Positions 44,932-53,724 are shown, counted from the stretch's first letter. The stretch is DNA of 64,000 nucleotides from Candidatus Sulfotelmatobacter sp. (GCA_036500765.1 DASYBM010000011.1:248001-312000); one strand, 5' to 3'. Program-made: numbers and translations. The notes: generated from the letters alone by a model not told the origin.

Positions 44932-45399
44932 TTACGAAACTGCCACTTTGCGTGGCTTATCCACCCTCACTTCCAACTTCAAATCCACCGGCTTCTGCGC
45001 CTGATGCGGATGCTTATCGCCTTTGTACACCTGCAACTTCGATAGCATGTGCGCCGCCAGTTTGTTCTTCGGCAGCATGCGCCGTACCGCATCTTCAATA
45101 ATCGCTTCCGGCTTGCGAATCAAGCGCTTGCTGTATTCTTCGGTCCGAATACCGCCGGGATATCCCGTGTAATGGTGATATTTCTTCTGCTCGGCCTTCA
45201 CGCCGGTGGTTTTGATCTTCTCTGCGTTGATCACAATCACGTGATCGCCGGTATCGAGAAACGGCGTATACTGCGGGTTTTCTTTACCCATGAGGACGCG
45301 CGCAACCTGCGAAGCCAGGCGCCCGAGCGTCTGCCCGTCCGCATCCACGACATACCACTTGCGCACAATTTCCCCCTCTTTGGGGAAATACGTAGACAT
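44932..45399 (-). CDS. rplM: 50S ribosomal protein L13
   Basis: A 155-residue large-subunit protein. Landmarks are [52 protein letters not shown], and [29 protein letters not shown]. The ATG at 45399 has GGGAGA six bases upstream; the frame extends four codons further to a TTG. A TTGACA-N18-TAGATT promoter lies about 105 bp upstream. rplM and rpsI form the usual pair. Confidence 0.97.
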   Translation of the reverse strand: MSTYFPKEGEIVRKWYVVDADGQTLGRLASQVARVLMGKENPQYTPFLDTGDHVIVINAEKIKTTGVKAEQKKYHHYTGYPGGIRTEEYSKRLIRKPEAIIEDAVRRMLPKNKLAAHMLSKLQVYKGDKHPHQAQKPVDLKLEVRVDKPRKVAVS

Positions 45400-45504
45400 A
45401 AAATCTCCCAAGATTGAATAAGACTGCGAAAGAAGACCGCTCGTTGATTCCCTAGCGAGGACGCCAGTGCATCAGGCGGGCAACCACACGACTACCAAGT
45501 CTTT

Positions 45505-45534
45505 AATCTACCGAAATCTGCGAGGAATTGTCAA
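45505..45534 (-). promoter_or_regulatory. Sigma-70-type promoter of rplM-rpsI
   Basis: On the minus strand: TTGACA (45534-45529), an 18-bp spacer, then TAGATT (45510-45505). It is the best full promoter match in the window. The predicted transcript has a leader of about 100 nt. Confidence 0.7.
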
Positions 45535-45589
45535 CGTAGAGTTAACAACGACAGGGTTTCTGACCATAAGAGAACGGCTGATCATTGCC

Positions 45590-45640
45590 TGCGTTGCACC
45601 GCCGCCCGCGTTGCACCGCTGCCTGCGTTGCACCCCCGAC
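45590..45640. repeat. Three tandem 17-bp repeats
   Basis: CCTGCGTTGCACCGCCG, CCCGCGTTGCACCGCTG and CCTGCGTTGCACCCCCG follow each other without a gap. They lie 74 bp before the gene at 45714, between it and the divergent rplM promoter. Confidence 0.85.
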
Positions 45641-45713
45641 GGAAATCTACTCGAGACGGCCAGCACTGGCAATGGTCCCCACGCTGGTGGTAATTTTTAA
45701 TAGGAGGTTCGAC

Positions 45714-46256
45714 ATGAAACAACTCCCCCGGTTTCTAACACTGTCTATAGCAGTATTCATCGTCCTTTCCCTGCCCGCCTTCGCGCAGCACGGTAGCCGC
45801 GGAGGCGGTGGTCACGCGGTCGGCGGCGGATACATTCCGCCACATGGTCCGCCGGCAATGCACGGCGCACCCGCCCGACCTGCTCCCCAGACTTTTCGCG
45901 ACCGCGAAGGCCACCCCGATGCACCGCACGTGCACCACAATGGCGAATGGGTCGGCCATGATGTCGCACGCCCTGGTGTGGACTTCCACCTCGATCATCC
46001 CTGGGAGCATGGCCGCTTTACCGGCGGCTTCGGTCGGGGCCACGTATGGCGACTCGGCGGAGGCGGTCCCGGCCGCTTCTGGTTCGGCGGCTTCTATTTC
46101 AGTGTCGCGCCTTTCGACGTCGGATATTGCGGCGACTGGCTCTGGGACAGCGATCAGATCGTCATCTACGACGATCCCGACCACGACGGCTGGTATCTCG
46201 CCTACAACGTGAGGCTAGGAACCTACGTTCACGTGCAATATCTGGGTGGACAATAA
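45714..46256 (+). CDS. Secreted glycine/histidine-rich protein of unknown function
   Basis: A 180-residue exported protein. The signal peptide ([19 protein letters not shown]) ends at about residue 23. A low-complexity Gly/Pro/His part follows ([20 protein letters not shown], then several HxH pairs such as HVHH). The C-terminal domain is aromatic and acidic ([38 protein letters not shown]). The His-rich part could bind metal; this is inference. AGGAGG lies six bases before the ATG, so translation is well supported although the frame opens earlier at 45585. Similar proteins of unknown function are common in Acidobacteria. Confidence 0.8.
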   Translation: MKQLPRFLTLSIAVFIVLSLPAFAQHGSRGGGGHAVGGGYIPPHGPPAMHGAPARPAPQTFRDREGHPDAPHVHHNGEWVGHDVARPGVDFHLDHPWEHGRFTGGFGRGHVWRLGGGGPGRFWFGGFYFSVAPFDVGYCGDWLWDSDQIVIYDDPDHDGWYLAYNVRLGTYVHVQYLGGQ

Positions 46257-46270
46257 CCGCCCTTACATAA

Positions 46271-46383
46271 ACCTTTGTCATCCTGAGCGGCGTTCTTTGC
46301 CGCGAGGGATCTATGCATTTGGCTCGGTCAAACAAAATGCATAGATCCTTCGGCGCCACAGAACGCCCGCCTCAGGATGACAA
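46271..46383. repeat. Long palindromic repeat (TTTGTCATCCTGAG ends)
   Basis: A 113-bp inverted repeat. Outer arms CTTTGTCATCCTGAG and its complement, inner arms GGATCTATGCATTT and its complement; intermediate bases also match well. It fills the space between two convergent genes and can act as a terminator on both strands. The GTCATCCTGAGCG end occurs also near 44872 and, altered, near 44315, so this is a dispersed family. Confidence 0.8.
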
Positions 46384-46399
46384 AGCAGAAATAGAATTA

Positions 46400-47506
46400 T
46401 TATTCGTACGCCAGCGCGTCGATCGGATCTCTCTGCGCCGCCTTCAGCGCCGGATACAATGCTCCCGCCAGCGCCCCCAGAGCCGCAATCAGTGCTGCCC
46501 GCAACGCCCACTGGTTGCTCCAGAACAGGCGCAGCACCGGCCTTTCCATCATGATCACGCGCCGCGTCACCAGGCTGATGATGATCCCAGCGATGATTCC
46601 TACTACGGCCAGCAGCATCGTCTCGCGCAGCACCACATTGACGATATAAAGCTTCGAGGCGCCAATGGATTTCAGAATTCCAATCTCGCGCGTGCGCTCC
46701 ATCACCGCCGTATACATCGATTGAAAGATCACCAGAAAGCCGACCACGACCGCCACCCCGATCACGATATTGATGGCGATATCAAATCCCGGAAGATTAT
46801 CCGGCGTCATCATCGAAAGATATTCCTGCATCGAGCGCACTGAATATTTCTCCATGCCCGGCGTCTCCGCAATGGCTTTGGTTACCAGGCCGGCATTGGC
46901 CGGATTATCCAGCTTGAGGTAAAACGCGGATGCGTGCCCTTCAGCCGCCACCAACTCTCCCATAGTGGCAATTGGCAGAAATTTACGGGCGCCGATGCCG
47001 TGTGGAACAATGCCGCAAATTCGGAAGTCGTGGTTGAGGACCTCAACTGTATCCCCGACCTTCTTGTGGTTTTGATCGGCATAGTAATCGTCCACAATCA
47101 CGTCGTTTGCCGTTTGAAACGGCCCTCCCGCGAGAAAATGGAACCTGGGATACAGCAGCTTTTCGTAGCTCTCAAGATCGATGCCATAAACGATCTCGAG
47201 CGGCTTTTGACTGAACCACCAGATCACTGGTGCAACCACGGTCACGTGCGGAACCCGGCGCAGCACATCTCCCACCTTCACCGAAATCGGCGCTCCGGAC
47301 ATACCGATCAACGCCGACGACCCGGGCGGATTCACCGTCAAATCCCAGCCGATGCCCTCCTGGCTCTCCTTCGACCCATTGAGCAATCCATAGAAAAGGG
47401 CGACAACCAGCAGAATCATGGTGACTTCGAGAGCAATGGCGCTGGTCGCGATCAGCGACCGCGCCGGCCGGTGCACCAGGTTGGCGACCACCATTTTGTT
47501 CATCAT
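46400..47506 (-). CDS. FtsX-like ABC transporter permease
   Basis: A 368-residue permease with the four-helix FtsX layout: an N-terminal helix (SLIATSAIALEVTMILLVVALF, about 17-38), a periplasmic domain (about 45-235), and three C-terminal helices around VIGVAVVVGFLVIFQSM, ETMLLAVVGIIAGIIISLV and AALIAALGALAGALYPAL. The conserved loop MERTREIGILKSIGASK and the ending AQRDPIDALAYE are typical of DevC/LolC-type export permeases. It follows a lipoprotein gene on the same strand by 97 bp. No ATPase gene is adjacent. Confidence 0.88.
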   Translation of the reverse strand: MMNKMVVANLVHRPARSLIATSAIALEVTMILLVVALFYGLLNGSKESQEGIGWDLTVNPPGSSALIGMSGAPISVKVGDVLRRVPHVTVVAPVIWWFSQKPLEIVYGIDLESYEKLLYPRFHFLAGGPFQTANDVIVDDYYADQNHKKVGDTVEVLNHDFRICGIVPHGIGARKFLPIATMGELVAAEGHASAFYLKLDNPANAGLVTKAIAETPGMEKYSVRSMQEYLSMMTPDNLPGFDIAINIVIGVAVVVGFLVIFQSMYTAVMERTREIGILKSIGASKLYIVNVVLRETMLLAVVGIIAGIIISLVTRRVIMMERPVLRLFWSNQWALRAALIAALGALAGALYPALKAAQRDPIDALAYE

Positions 47507-47603
47507 ATTTTACTCATCACGGGGAAGCACTCAGCACTCAGGCGTTGAAGCTCAAGATTGCCGCGGAAATAACCAGCAGGCCCAAGGCGCTGAATGCCGA
47601 ATG

Positions 47604-48563
47604 CTAATTCTGCTGCTTCACACTCGCCGGTATCACCAGACTCGACTGCGGACGGTCCAGATGCACGACTATCGCTCCCGGCGGCTGTTCCAGCGTGAAC
47701 TGTTCATCGGTGAGCGGCTGGTTAATTTCCACCTTCAGCATGTTCAGCGTAATGTCATATTCTTCCTGCGGCCGGTAGATCTCAATGCGAGAAGGGAAGC
47801 TTACGCCGTCGAAATCCTTGTACTCGGCGTAGCGCGCGTCGGTTGCCACCGTCCCGTCTTCGCTATAAATGTATTGCCGATGCGGCTTCAGATCGGTGCG
47901 CCCGAAGACGATCTTGCGCCCCAGTTTCCATCCGCTCCCGGCCTTCTGAATCACGGTCAACTCGTAATCGTCCTGAAGAATTCGCCGTCCCTTGGCATCG
48001 TGCAGAGTTTCGTAGCCGTTCTCGAGCACGGCAATCTCGGAATTCGCGTCGATGCGCCGGATCAGCAGCGCTTCATAAATATTCTGCGGACGAATATTTT
48101 CCATCGGCTGATCGGTATTGGGTGTGGGAACGTCGTTCTTGCCGATCACGAAGCGGTTCTTGGGCGGAATCCACAGCTTGAAATCCTGCCCGTCGCTCAC
48201 CATGTCAAAGGCCTTGGTGCGCACCACGGGCATCAGCCCGATCATATGGAGTGTATCCGGCTTGCGCGCCAGCACATAGCCGCGGATTTCCTTGTAGTCG
48301 GTGACGTGGCCTTTCTTGAGTCCGCCCACCGACGTATCGATGTCAACCGTCGCCTTCAGCGAGTGGATCGTTTCCGCCTGTTGATTGATGCTGTCGATCA
48401 ATCCCTGCTGCGTCGACTGCTTCAGCGGTGCTTTCGAGTAGTTATCTTCGACCGGGCGCGTGCGAAACACGCAGCCACTCGTGGAGAGAGCTGCAAGAAA
48501 CAGGATTACGAGCCAAAAAGCCGAATCACGTCTCATCAAGATAAAAGAATGCCTCTTAACCAT
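47604..48563 (-). CDS. Putative lipoprotein with LolA-like fold (DUF4292-like)
   Basis: A 319-residue protein with an N-terminal signal and lipobox-like LSTSGC (Cys at about residue 31). The rest resembles LolA/LolB-type lipoprotein-binding folds: HSLKATVDIDTSVGG, IRGYVLARKPDTLHMIGLMP, VSDGQDFKLWIPPKNRFVIG, and DGVSFPSRIEIYRPQEEYDITLNMLKVEINQPLTD-type strands near the end. An ATG nine codons later (48536) is an alternative start directly before the hydrophobic segment. Being next to an FtsX-like permease gene, it may take part in lipid or lipoprotein export; this is inferred. Confidence 0.75.
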   Translation of the reverse strand: MVKRHSFILMRRDSAFWLVILFLAALSTSGCVFRTRPVEDNYSKAPLKQSTQQGLIDSINQQAETIHSLKATVDIDTSVGGLKKGHVTDYKEIRGYVLARKPDTLHMIGLMPVVRTKAFDMVSDGQDFKLWIPPKNRFVIGKNDVPTPNTDQPMENIRPQNIYEALLIRRIDANSEIAVLENGYETLHDAKGRRILQDDYELTVIQKAGSGWKLGRKIVFGRTDLKPHRQYIYSEDGTVATDARYAEYKDFDGVSFPSRIEIYRPQEEYDITLNMLKVEINQPLTDEQFTLEQPPGAIVVHLDRPQSSLVIPASVKQQN

Positions 48564-48881
48564 TTGAGTATACAGGGCTGGAAAGGGTTCAAAGACCGGC
48601 TGCGACAGTTTTCAGAGTGTCCTGTGAAATTATCTACTCTTCGGACACCCCCATTTTTCCGTTTCCGCTTGTTTCTTGCAGCGTTCTGTTCTTCCAGTCA
48701 TTGTTCTTCCAGCGTTCTTCCAGAGCGAATCCTAAAGTGAATCAAGTACTAATGAAGTTCCTTGTCTAGTGCTTACTTCTAGTGCTTACTAAAGACAGAC
48801 GCACTGTCGTCAGGTCATGGGCCAGCCGAGCATCATCTAAACTAGGCGAAGTTATCAGCACCATTTTATGATCGCCGTTAT
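48564..48881. other. Divergent intergenic region with short tandem repeats
   Basis: About 320 bp between the lipoprotein gene and mltG. It contains two perfect tandem copies of TCTAGTGCTTACT (48765-48790) and several GTTCTTCCAG words near 48688-48722. No gene seen; both promoters should lie here. Confidence 0.6.
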
Positions 48882-49973
48882 ATGAAAAAGATCCTCTGGC
48901 TCATCTTGGTTGCCATCTTTGGGGCTACCGGTTGGTTCGCCTGGGCCGTCCTGACGCCCGTCGACCCATCTCTGGACAAATCTGCCGGCCAGACGTTCGT
49001 GCTGCTGCATCCGGGATATTCCATACGCCGCATCGCCGCTGAATTGAAGAGGACAGGCGTCATCCGCAGCGAAGAGGCCTTCGTGCTGTGGCACTACCTG
49101 CACCACGGAAGGTCCCTGAAGGCTGGCGAATATCTTTTCGACAAGCCGGCCAACATCATCGAAATCCAGAAACGGCTGCGACGGGGCGATGTTTACTTCC
49201 ACACTGTAGTTGTGCCTGAAGGCTTCAACATGTTCGATATTGCCCGCGCGATTGAGGCCGCCGGTCTGGGGCCTGCCGAGGACTTTGTGAAGGTCGCGCA
49301 AAACGAAACGGGGCTTATCTCCGGCATTGCTCCTGGGGCGCGCTCGCTCGAAGGCTATCTCTTTCCGGACACATATCAATTCACTCGCATGATGACGATG
49401 CGGGATATGGCTGCATCAATGGTGTGTCAGTTCCATATCGTGGCGCAGCAAATCGGGCTGATTCAAGCTCCGGGTGGAGATGCCAATAGCAAACAGATCT
49501 GCGACTCGATTCGCGCGCTCCATGAACCGAATGACCCGAAGATCACGCCAGGCGATACCTTTGCCGTGGAGCGCACGGTGATCATGGCGTCCATCGTCGA
49601 AAAAGAAACCGCCGTACCCGAAGAGCGCCCGCTTGTTGCCAGTGTCTATTACAACCGTCTGGCCAAAAACATCGCCCTCGACGCCGACCCCAGCATCATC
49701 TACGCCGAGCTTCTGGCCGGAACTTACCAGGGCGCGCTGCACCACGCCGACATGCAGTTCGTATCTGCTTACAATACCTACAGGCATCCCGGCCTGCCGC
49801 CCGGACCGATCGGCAATCCCGGACGGATCGCCCTCGAAGCCGCCATGCATCCCGCGCAAAGCGACTATTACTACTTCGTCGCCGACGCCCAGGGTCACCA
49901 CCGCTTCGCGAGCTCGATGGAAGAACACAATAAGAATGTAGCGGCCTACCGGAAAGCGATGCGGGGGAAGTAG
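48882..49973 (+). CDS. mltG: Endolytic transglycosylase MltG
   Basis: Inner-membrane lytic transglycosylase (363 residues) that cuts nascent glycan strands and may terminate their elongation. One N-terminal membrane helix (ILWLILVAIFGATGWFAWAV), a LysM-like region (QTFVLLHPGYSIRRIAAELK), then the YceG domain with PEGFNMFDIA, LEGYLFPDTYQF, the catalytic glutamate in MASIVEKETAV, VYYNRL, LDADPSIIY and SAYNTYRHPGLPPGPIGNPG. Normal length. Alone here; the common partner tmk/holB is not adjacent. Confidence 0.95.
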   Translation: MKKILWLILVAIFGATGWFAWAVLTPVDPSLDKSAGQTFVLLHPGYSIRRIAAELKRTGVIRSEEAFVLWHYLHHGRSLKAGEYLFDKPANIIEIQKRLRRGDVYFHTVVVPEGFNMFDIARAIEAAGLGPAEDFVKVAQNETGLISGIAPGARSLEGYLFPDTYQFTRMMTMRDMAASMVCQFHIVAQQIGLIQAPGGDANSKQICDSIRALHEPNDPKITPGDTFAVERTVIMASIVEKETAVPEERPLVASVYYNRLAKNIALDADPSIIYAELLAGTYQGALHHADMQFVSAYNTYRHPGLPPGPIGNPGRIALEAAMHPAQSDYYYFVADAQGHHRFASSMEEHNKNVAAYRKAMRGK

Positions 49974-50070
49974 CAGGCGTCAGGCGCCGGGCATCAGGCG
50001 TTAGGCCTAGGACCTCAGACTTCGGACCTTGGACCTTTAGACCCCGGACCTAGGGCACCTTAGAAAATCC
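49974..50070. repeat. Degenerate CAGGCGT / GGACCT word arrays
   Basis: The words CAGGCGTCAGGCGCCGGGCATCAGGCGTTAGG-type (in units of about 9) are followed by GGACCTCAGACTTCGGACCT-type units. A related array in inverted orientation (GACGCCTGACGCCCGACGCC) lies at 50570-50590. The four-helix-bundle gene sits between the two. Confidence 0.6.
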
Positions 50071-50156
50071 AGAGGAACAATCGCCTCAAATGTGATATCC
50101 GTGCTTGCGGCGTGGCAATCAAGCTGCCAGTATTGCGGATCAGCCGAGGCGCCCGA

Positions 50157-50540
50157 ATGAGTGGATCCTACCGAGATCTAAGAGTGTGGCAGCGTGCTAT
50201 GGACTTAGTTGTCAGCATTTACGCGGAAAGTCAGGGATTTCCTAAGAACGAACTGTACGGCTTAGTAAGCGAAATGCGACGGGCAGCCGTCTCCATACCG
50301 AGCAACATTGCTGAAGGTAAAGGGCGGCTAACGGATCGCGACCGAGCGCATTTCTTTTGCCAAGCGCGTGGCTCTCTTCTAGAACTCGAGACTCAAATCC
50401 TTATCGCGCAGAGGTTAGGATTCCTCATTCAGCAGCGAGCGGAGATCGTGATCGGCCTCTGTGCTGAACTTGGTCGAATGCTGAATTTGCTGATCCAGTC
50501 CATCCGTCCAATCGACGGGTCGGGACGTTCAGCAGCGTAG
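50157..50540 (+). CDS. Four-helix-bundle protein (23S rRNA intervening-sequence / S23 type)
   Basis: A protein of about 127 residues of the S23/TIGR02436 type, first seen in intervening sequences of 23S rRNA and now found as solitary genes. It has the characteristic start YRDLRVWQRAMDLVVSIYAES and the central MRRAAVSIPSNIAEGKGR motif, then two more helices ending LNLLIQSIRP. The start at 50157 matches the family; the frame opens 15 codons earlier. The function is unknown. It is flanked by inverted word arrays (49974-50070, 50570-50590), which may mean it travels as a small element. Confidence 0.85.
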   Translation: MSGSYRDLRVWQRAMDLVVSIYAESQGFPKNELYGLVSEMRRAAVSIPSNIAEGKGRLTDRDRAHFFCQARGSLLELETQILIAQRLGFLIQQRAEIVIGLCAELGRMLNLLIQSIRPIDGSGRSAA

Positions 50541-50595
50541 AGAACTCGCCATGAAGTCGAGGTCCGTAGTCCGACGCCTGACGCCCGACGCCGCA

Positions 50596-51117
50596 CTACT
50601 CCCCCGGAAGCCGGGAGCCGGAAGCCGATCTCGCTTCCATCCAGCCCTGCAAGATCAAGACCGCTGCCATCCGGTCCACGGCTTTGCCGCGCTTTTCGAT
50701 CGAGAGATCCGTTTCCCGCAGGAGCCGATTGGCTTCGGCCGAGGTCAGCCGTTCATCCCATAAATGCACCGGAAGCCGAAAGCGTTTGCGCAAGTCTTCG
50801 GCGAAGACCTGCATCTTGTCGGACTGTATTCCTTCCGCGCCGCTCATGCGAAGGGGCAACCCAACCACAATTTCCCGCACGTCATATTCCTGAATGAGGC
50901 GCTGCAAATATTCGAAGTCATGGCGCTTGGTTTTGCGTTGCAAGGTGTCCAAACCCTGCGCCGTGATTCCCAGCGGATCAGACACCGCGACGCCGATCCG
51001 GCGTGCGCCGACATCAAGACCCAGAATCCGTCCCGCTGGCAGAGCAACCGGCTTTCGGCTTTGGGAAGAGTCTTCTTCGATTTGGTCCCAAATTGGTTGT
51101 TCTTCGCCTGAGTCCAC
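50596..51117 (-). CDS. ruvX: Putative pre-16S rRNA nuclease / Holliday-junction resolvase homologue RuvX (YqgF)
   Basis: RNase H-fold nuclease, 173 residues, thought to trim the 5' end of pre-16S rRNA. The first active-site aspartate is in ILGLDVGARRIGVAVSD, the second acidic region in REIVVGLPLRMSGAEG, and the third in LPVHLWDERLTSAEANRLL, with VDRMAAVLILQGWM at the end. An N-terminal extension of about 28 residues precedes the domain. The GTG start at 51117 has a TATAAT six bases upstream, so the mRNA is probably leaderless. Confidence 0.94.
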   Translation of the reverse strand: MDSGEEQPIWDQIEEDSSQSRKPVALPAGRILGLDVGARRIGVAVSDPLGITAQGLDTLQRKTKRHDFEYLQRLIQEYDVREIVVGLPLRMSGAEGIQSDKMQVFAEDLRKRFRLPVHLWDERLTSAEANRLLRETDLSIEKRGKAVDRMAAVLILQGWMEARSASGSRLPGE

Positions 51118-51123
51118 GGCCTG

Positions 51124-51129
51124 ATTATA
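51124..51129 (-). promoter_or_regulatory. -10 box of ruvX (leaderless arrangement)
   Basis: TATAAT on the minus strand with six bases before the GTG start at 51117. Confidence 0.5.
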
Positions 51130-51320
51130 AGCGCACGATTTTCGGTTCCGGCCAAAACCTTATGTTTCAATCGCTTAACGAAGCCTATAGCGATGGATGC
51201 ACACCCCGGGACCTTGCTTTTCGGCTTATTTTGGGAGTAGCATGAGTGCTAGGATTGTTGCAAGCCTTTCCCCTCGAACCCTTCGCCTATCCCGGGTGTA
51301 AAAAGCATGGGTGCCTAAAG

Positions 51321-51857
51321 ATGAATGCGACAGACTTGAATTTCCACATCGGCGACAAGGTGGTGTATCCCAATCACGGTGTTGGTGTAATTGAGCAGAT
51401 TAGTAGCCGCTCCGTCGGCGCCACAATCGAGAAGTTTTACCTCCTGCACATCAAAGCCAGCAGCCTGAAAGTGATGGTCCCGTGCCACAACGCCGGCAGC
51501 GTCGGCCTGCGCCGCGTCGTGCGCAACGGCGAAATCCAGAAGGTGCTGGACGCCCTTTCTGTCGGTGAAAATGGCAGCAATGGCGACTGGAAAGACCGCT
51601 TCAAGGAAAATTCCGAGCGCATGCGCACCGGTTCGTTGCTCGAGGTCGCCAGCGTCCTGAAGAACCTGATCGCGCTGCATCAGGCCAAGCCGCTTTCGTT
51701 CCGCGAGAAGAAAATGCTGGAACGCGCCCGCTATCTGCTGGTCAGCGAATTGGCCATGGCCCGCAACTGCGAAGAGTCCAAGGTCGAAGAGATCCTCACC
51801 AGCGCCTTGGCCAAATGTAAGCTGCGCTTCCCCGAAGCCTCAGAATTCCAAGCGTAA
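51321..51857 (+). CDS. CarD-family transcriptional regulator
   Basis: RNA-polymerase-binding regulator of about 178 residues. The N-terminal Tudor-like CarD/CdnL domain starts FHIGDKVVYPNHGVGVIEQI and continues with FYLLHIKASSLKVMVPCHNAGSVGLR. The helical C-terminal part includes NSERMRTGSLLEVASVLKNLIALHQAKPLSFREKKMLERA-type sequence. CarD/CdnL binds the RNAP beta subunit and stabilises open complexes, often at rRNA promoters. The frame extends to 51246, but the ATG at 51321 begins just before the conserved domain. Confidence 0.92.
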   Translation: MNATDLNFHIGDKVVYPNHGVGVIEQISSRSVGATIEKFYLLHIKASSLKVMVPCHNAGSVGLRRVVRNGEIQKVLDALSVGENGSNGDWKDRFKENSERMRTGSLLEVASVLKNLIALHQAKPLSFREKKMLERARYLLVSELAMARNCEESKVEEILTSALAKCKLRFPEASEFQA

Positions 51858-51917
51858 CGATCCGTCTTGGCCGGACACAGAGCGCGCCACGCTCCTGCTT
51901 AACTCGACTCCCGGATG

Positions 51918-53183
51918 CTAACCCTCCTCGCAAGCGCGCGCACGATCCAGAAGAAGATTTCTTTCCCGGGTATTGCGGGTCAGCGATGCTGCCCGTGCGA
52001 ACTCGGCGCGCGCCTCACTAAGGCGTCCAAGCTTCCGAAGCAAATCTCCGCGCACACTTGGAAGCAGATGGTAACCCTCCAGCGCGGGATCGTTCGTTAG
52101 CGCATCGACAAATGCCAGACCAGCCGCCGGGCCAGAGGCCATTCCTGCGGCTACAGCGCGATTCAACTCAATCACCGGCGACGGCTCTATGGTTGCGAGT
52201 TCCTCATACAAAGCCACGATCCGAGCCCAGTCGGTATCTGCTGCGCTTACGGCGCGTGCGTGACATGCAGCGATCGCAGCCTGGATGCTATAAGGTCCGC
52301 GCGTTCCAGTCAGTTGCTCGGCACGCTCGAGAGACGCCAGCCCCCGCCCGATCAGTAACCGGTCCCACTGTGCCCGATCCTGTTCGAGCAGCAGAATGGG
52401 TTCTCCCGCCGCATCCACTCGCGCCCTCGCCCGCGATGCCTGGATTTCCATGAGCGCGACCAGTCCATGCACCTCCGGCTCATTCGGCGCCAGTCCCGCC
52501 AGAATCCTTCCTAGGCGCAGCGCCTCCTCGCACAATGCGGGCCTCATCCAGTCATCTCCGGCCGTTGCCGAATAGCCCTCGTTAAAAATGAGGTAAATCA
52601 CTTGCAGCACCGGCGAGAGTCGAGACGTGAATTCGGAACCGCGGGGCACTTCGAAGGGAACATGCGCGTCGGTAAGAGTCCGTTTCGCACGAACGATCCG
52701 CTGCGCCATCGTGGGCTCGACGACCAGGTAAGCGCGCGCAATCTCCGCCGTAGTCAGGCCGCCTAACAAACGCAGGGTTAGCGCGACTCGCGCTTCGGTC
52801 GAAAGCACCGGATGGCAAGCAATGAATACCAGCCGCAGCATGTCGTCGCCGATGTTGTAATCCATGGCAGCCGCGAGGTCCGGCACCTCCATCTCCCGCT
52901 CCGCCAGCTCGCGACCGAGATGCTCATGCTTAAGATCAACCAGCGAACTGTGACGAAGGAAATCGATGGCCCGATGTTTCGCCGTACCCATGAGCCAGGC
53001 CCCCGGATTCTGCGGAATCCCCGACTCCGGCCATTTCTCCAGAGCCGCCACTAGAGCATCCTGGGCCAACTCTTCGGCCACGCCCACATCGTGGACAATT
53101 CGAGTCAGCCCGGCAATCACCCGGGCCGACTCGATCCTCCACACTGCCTCGATGGCGCGATGGGTCTCGGTAGTACTCACCAC
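51918..53183 (-). CDS. ECF42-type RNA polymerase sigma factor with C-terminal helical extension
   Basis: A 421-residue sigma factor. The sigma2 region (VIAGLTRIVHDVGVAEELAQDALVAALEKWP, then NPGAWLMGTAKHRAIDFLR) and sigma4 region (LTLRLLGGLTTAEIARAYLVVEPTMAQRIVRAK) are followed from about residue 190 by a long TPR-like domain (IYLIFNEGYSATAGDDWMRPALCEEALRLGR onward; AAIAACHA, ELNRAVA). This layout plus the adjacent DGPF/YCII genes identifies group ECF42. GTG start, 18 bp after the preceding DGPF gene. Regulation appears to run through the two promoters upstream of the DGPF genes; no classical anti-sigma gene is present. Confidence 0.93.
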   Translation of the reverse strand: MVSTTETHRAIEAVWRIESARVIAGLTRIVHDVGVAEELAQDALVAALEKWPESGIPQNPGAWLMGTAKHRAIDFLRHSSLVDLKHEHLGRELAEREMEVPDLAAAMDYNIGDDMLRLVFIACHPVLSTEARVALTLRLLGGLTTAEIARAYLVVEPTMAQRIVRAKRTLTDAHVPFEVPRGSEFTSRLSPVLQVIYLIFNEGYSATAGDDWMRPALCEEALRLGRILAGLAPNEPEVHGLVALMEIQASRARARVDAAGEPILLLEQDRAQWDRLLIGRGLASLERAEQLTGTRGPYSIQAAIAACHARAVSAADTDWARIVALYEELATIEPSPVIELNRAVAAGMASGPAAGLAFVDALTNDPALEGYHLLPSVRGDLLRKLGRLSEARAEFARAASLTRNTRERNLLLDRARACEEG

Positions 53184-53201
53184 TACCGATCACACCATTT
53201 T

Positions 53202-53588
53202 TCAACCTTGGAGCGCAACCTCGGCGGTATGGCCGGTGCACGGAGCGTCCATGCCCGCTTCGTAGATCTGGCGCAATTCGCACTCGCCATCTCCCGCAAT
53301 CTGAAGGAACTGGCGGGCCAGCTCGATCGCCTCTGCTTTGGAGTTCGCCTTGAGGATGGCGAACCCACCCACCAGTTCCTTCGCCTCGGTGAACGGGCCG
53401 TCCGTAATAGTCAGCTTGCCATTGGACCGTCGAACCCGCGCGCCCTGTGCGCTGGGCAGGCAGCCTTCGGTGCTCAGCAGCCAGCCCTTGTTCGTTCCTT
53501 CTTCGATCAGTTTGCCCATCGCCGCCATCTCTTCGGCGGTCGGCGGGGTGCTTCTCTCAACTGTTTTGTAGATACTTAGGAACCGCAT
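53202..53588 (-). CDS. DGPF/YCII-domain protein
   Basis: A 128-residue YCII-related protein. It carries the motif ITDGPFTEAKELVGGFAILK, from which the family name DGPF comes, with the N-terminal MRFLSIYKTVE strand and the usual GWLLSTEGCLPSAQGARVRR. Members are ferredoxin-like dimeric proteins with a probable small-molecule or catalytic pocket; in ECF42 loci they are the typical target gene. AAGGAG lies nine bases before the ATG. A promoter with the ECF42-like pattern lies at 53665-53695. Confidence 0.9.
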   Translation of the reverse strand: MRFLSIYKTVERSTPPTAEEMAAMGKLIEEGTNKGWLLSTEGCLPSAQGARVRRSNGKLTITDGPFTEAKELVGGFAILKANSKAEAIELARQFLQIAGDGECELRQIYEAGMDAPCTGHTAEVALQG

Positions 53589-53664
53589 TGTTTTTCTCCT
53601 TCAGGGGATAGAATTAATTGATGAGCCGGTTCGGTGGCTTGCCCTCGGGTTCCCGGCTCTATGA

Positions 53665-53695
53665 ATACGTCGAATCAGAAATCCTAAATTCGACA
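53665..53695 (-). promoter_or_regulatory. Probable ECF42 promoter upstream of the second DGPF gene
   Basis: On the minus strand: TGTCGA, a 17-base spacer, then CGACGTAT. The same elements with the same spacing occur at 54209-54239, and the following bases (ATAGA) match too. From memory, ECF42 promoters use TGTCGA at -35 and CGA/TC-type -10. Confidence 0.7.
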
Positions 53696-53724
53696 CAAGA
53701 TTTCGAGTAACCTCATTGTTACGG

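Noticed and set aside
47418-48740. 440-codon open frame on the plus strand
   Set aside because: Antisense to the permease and lipoprotein genes; no start signal and histidine/arginine-rich composition.
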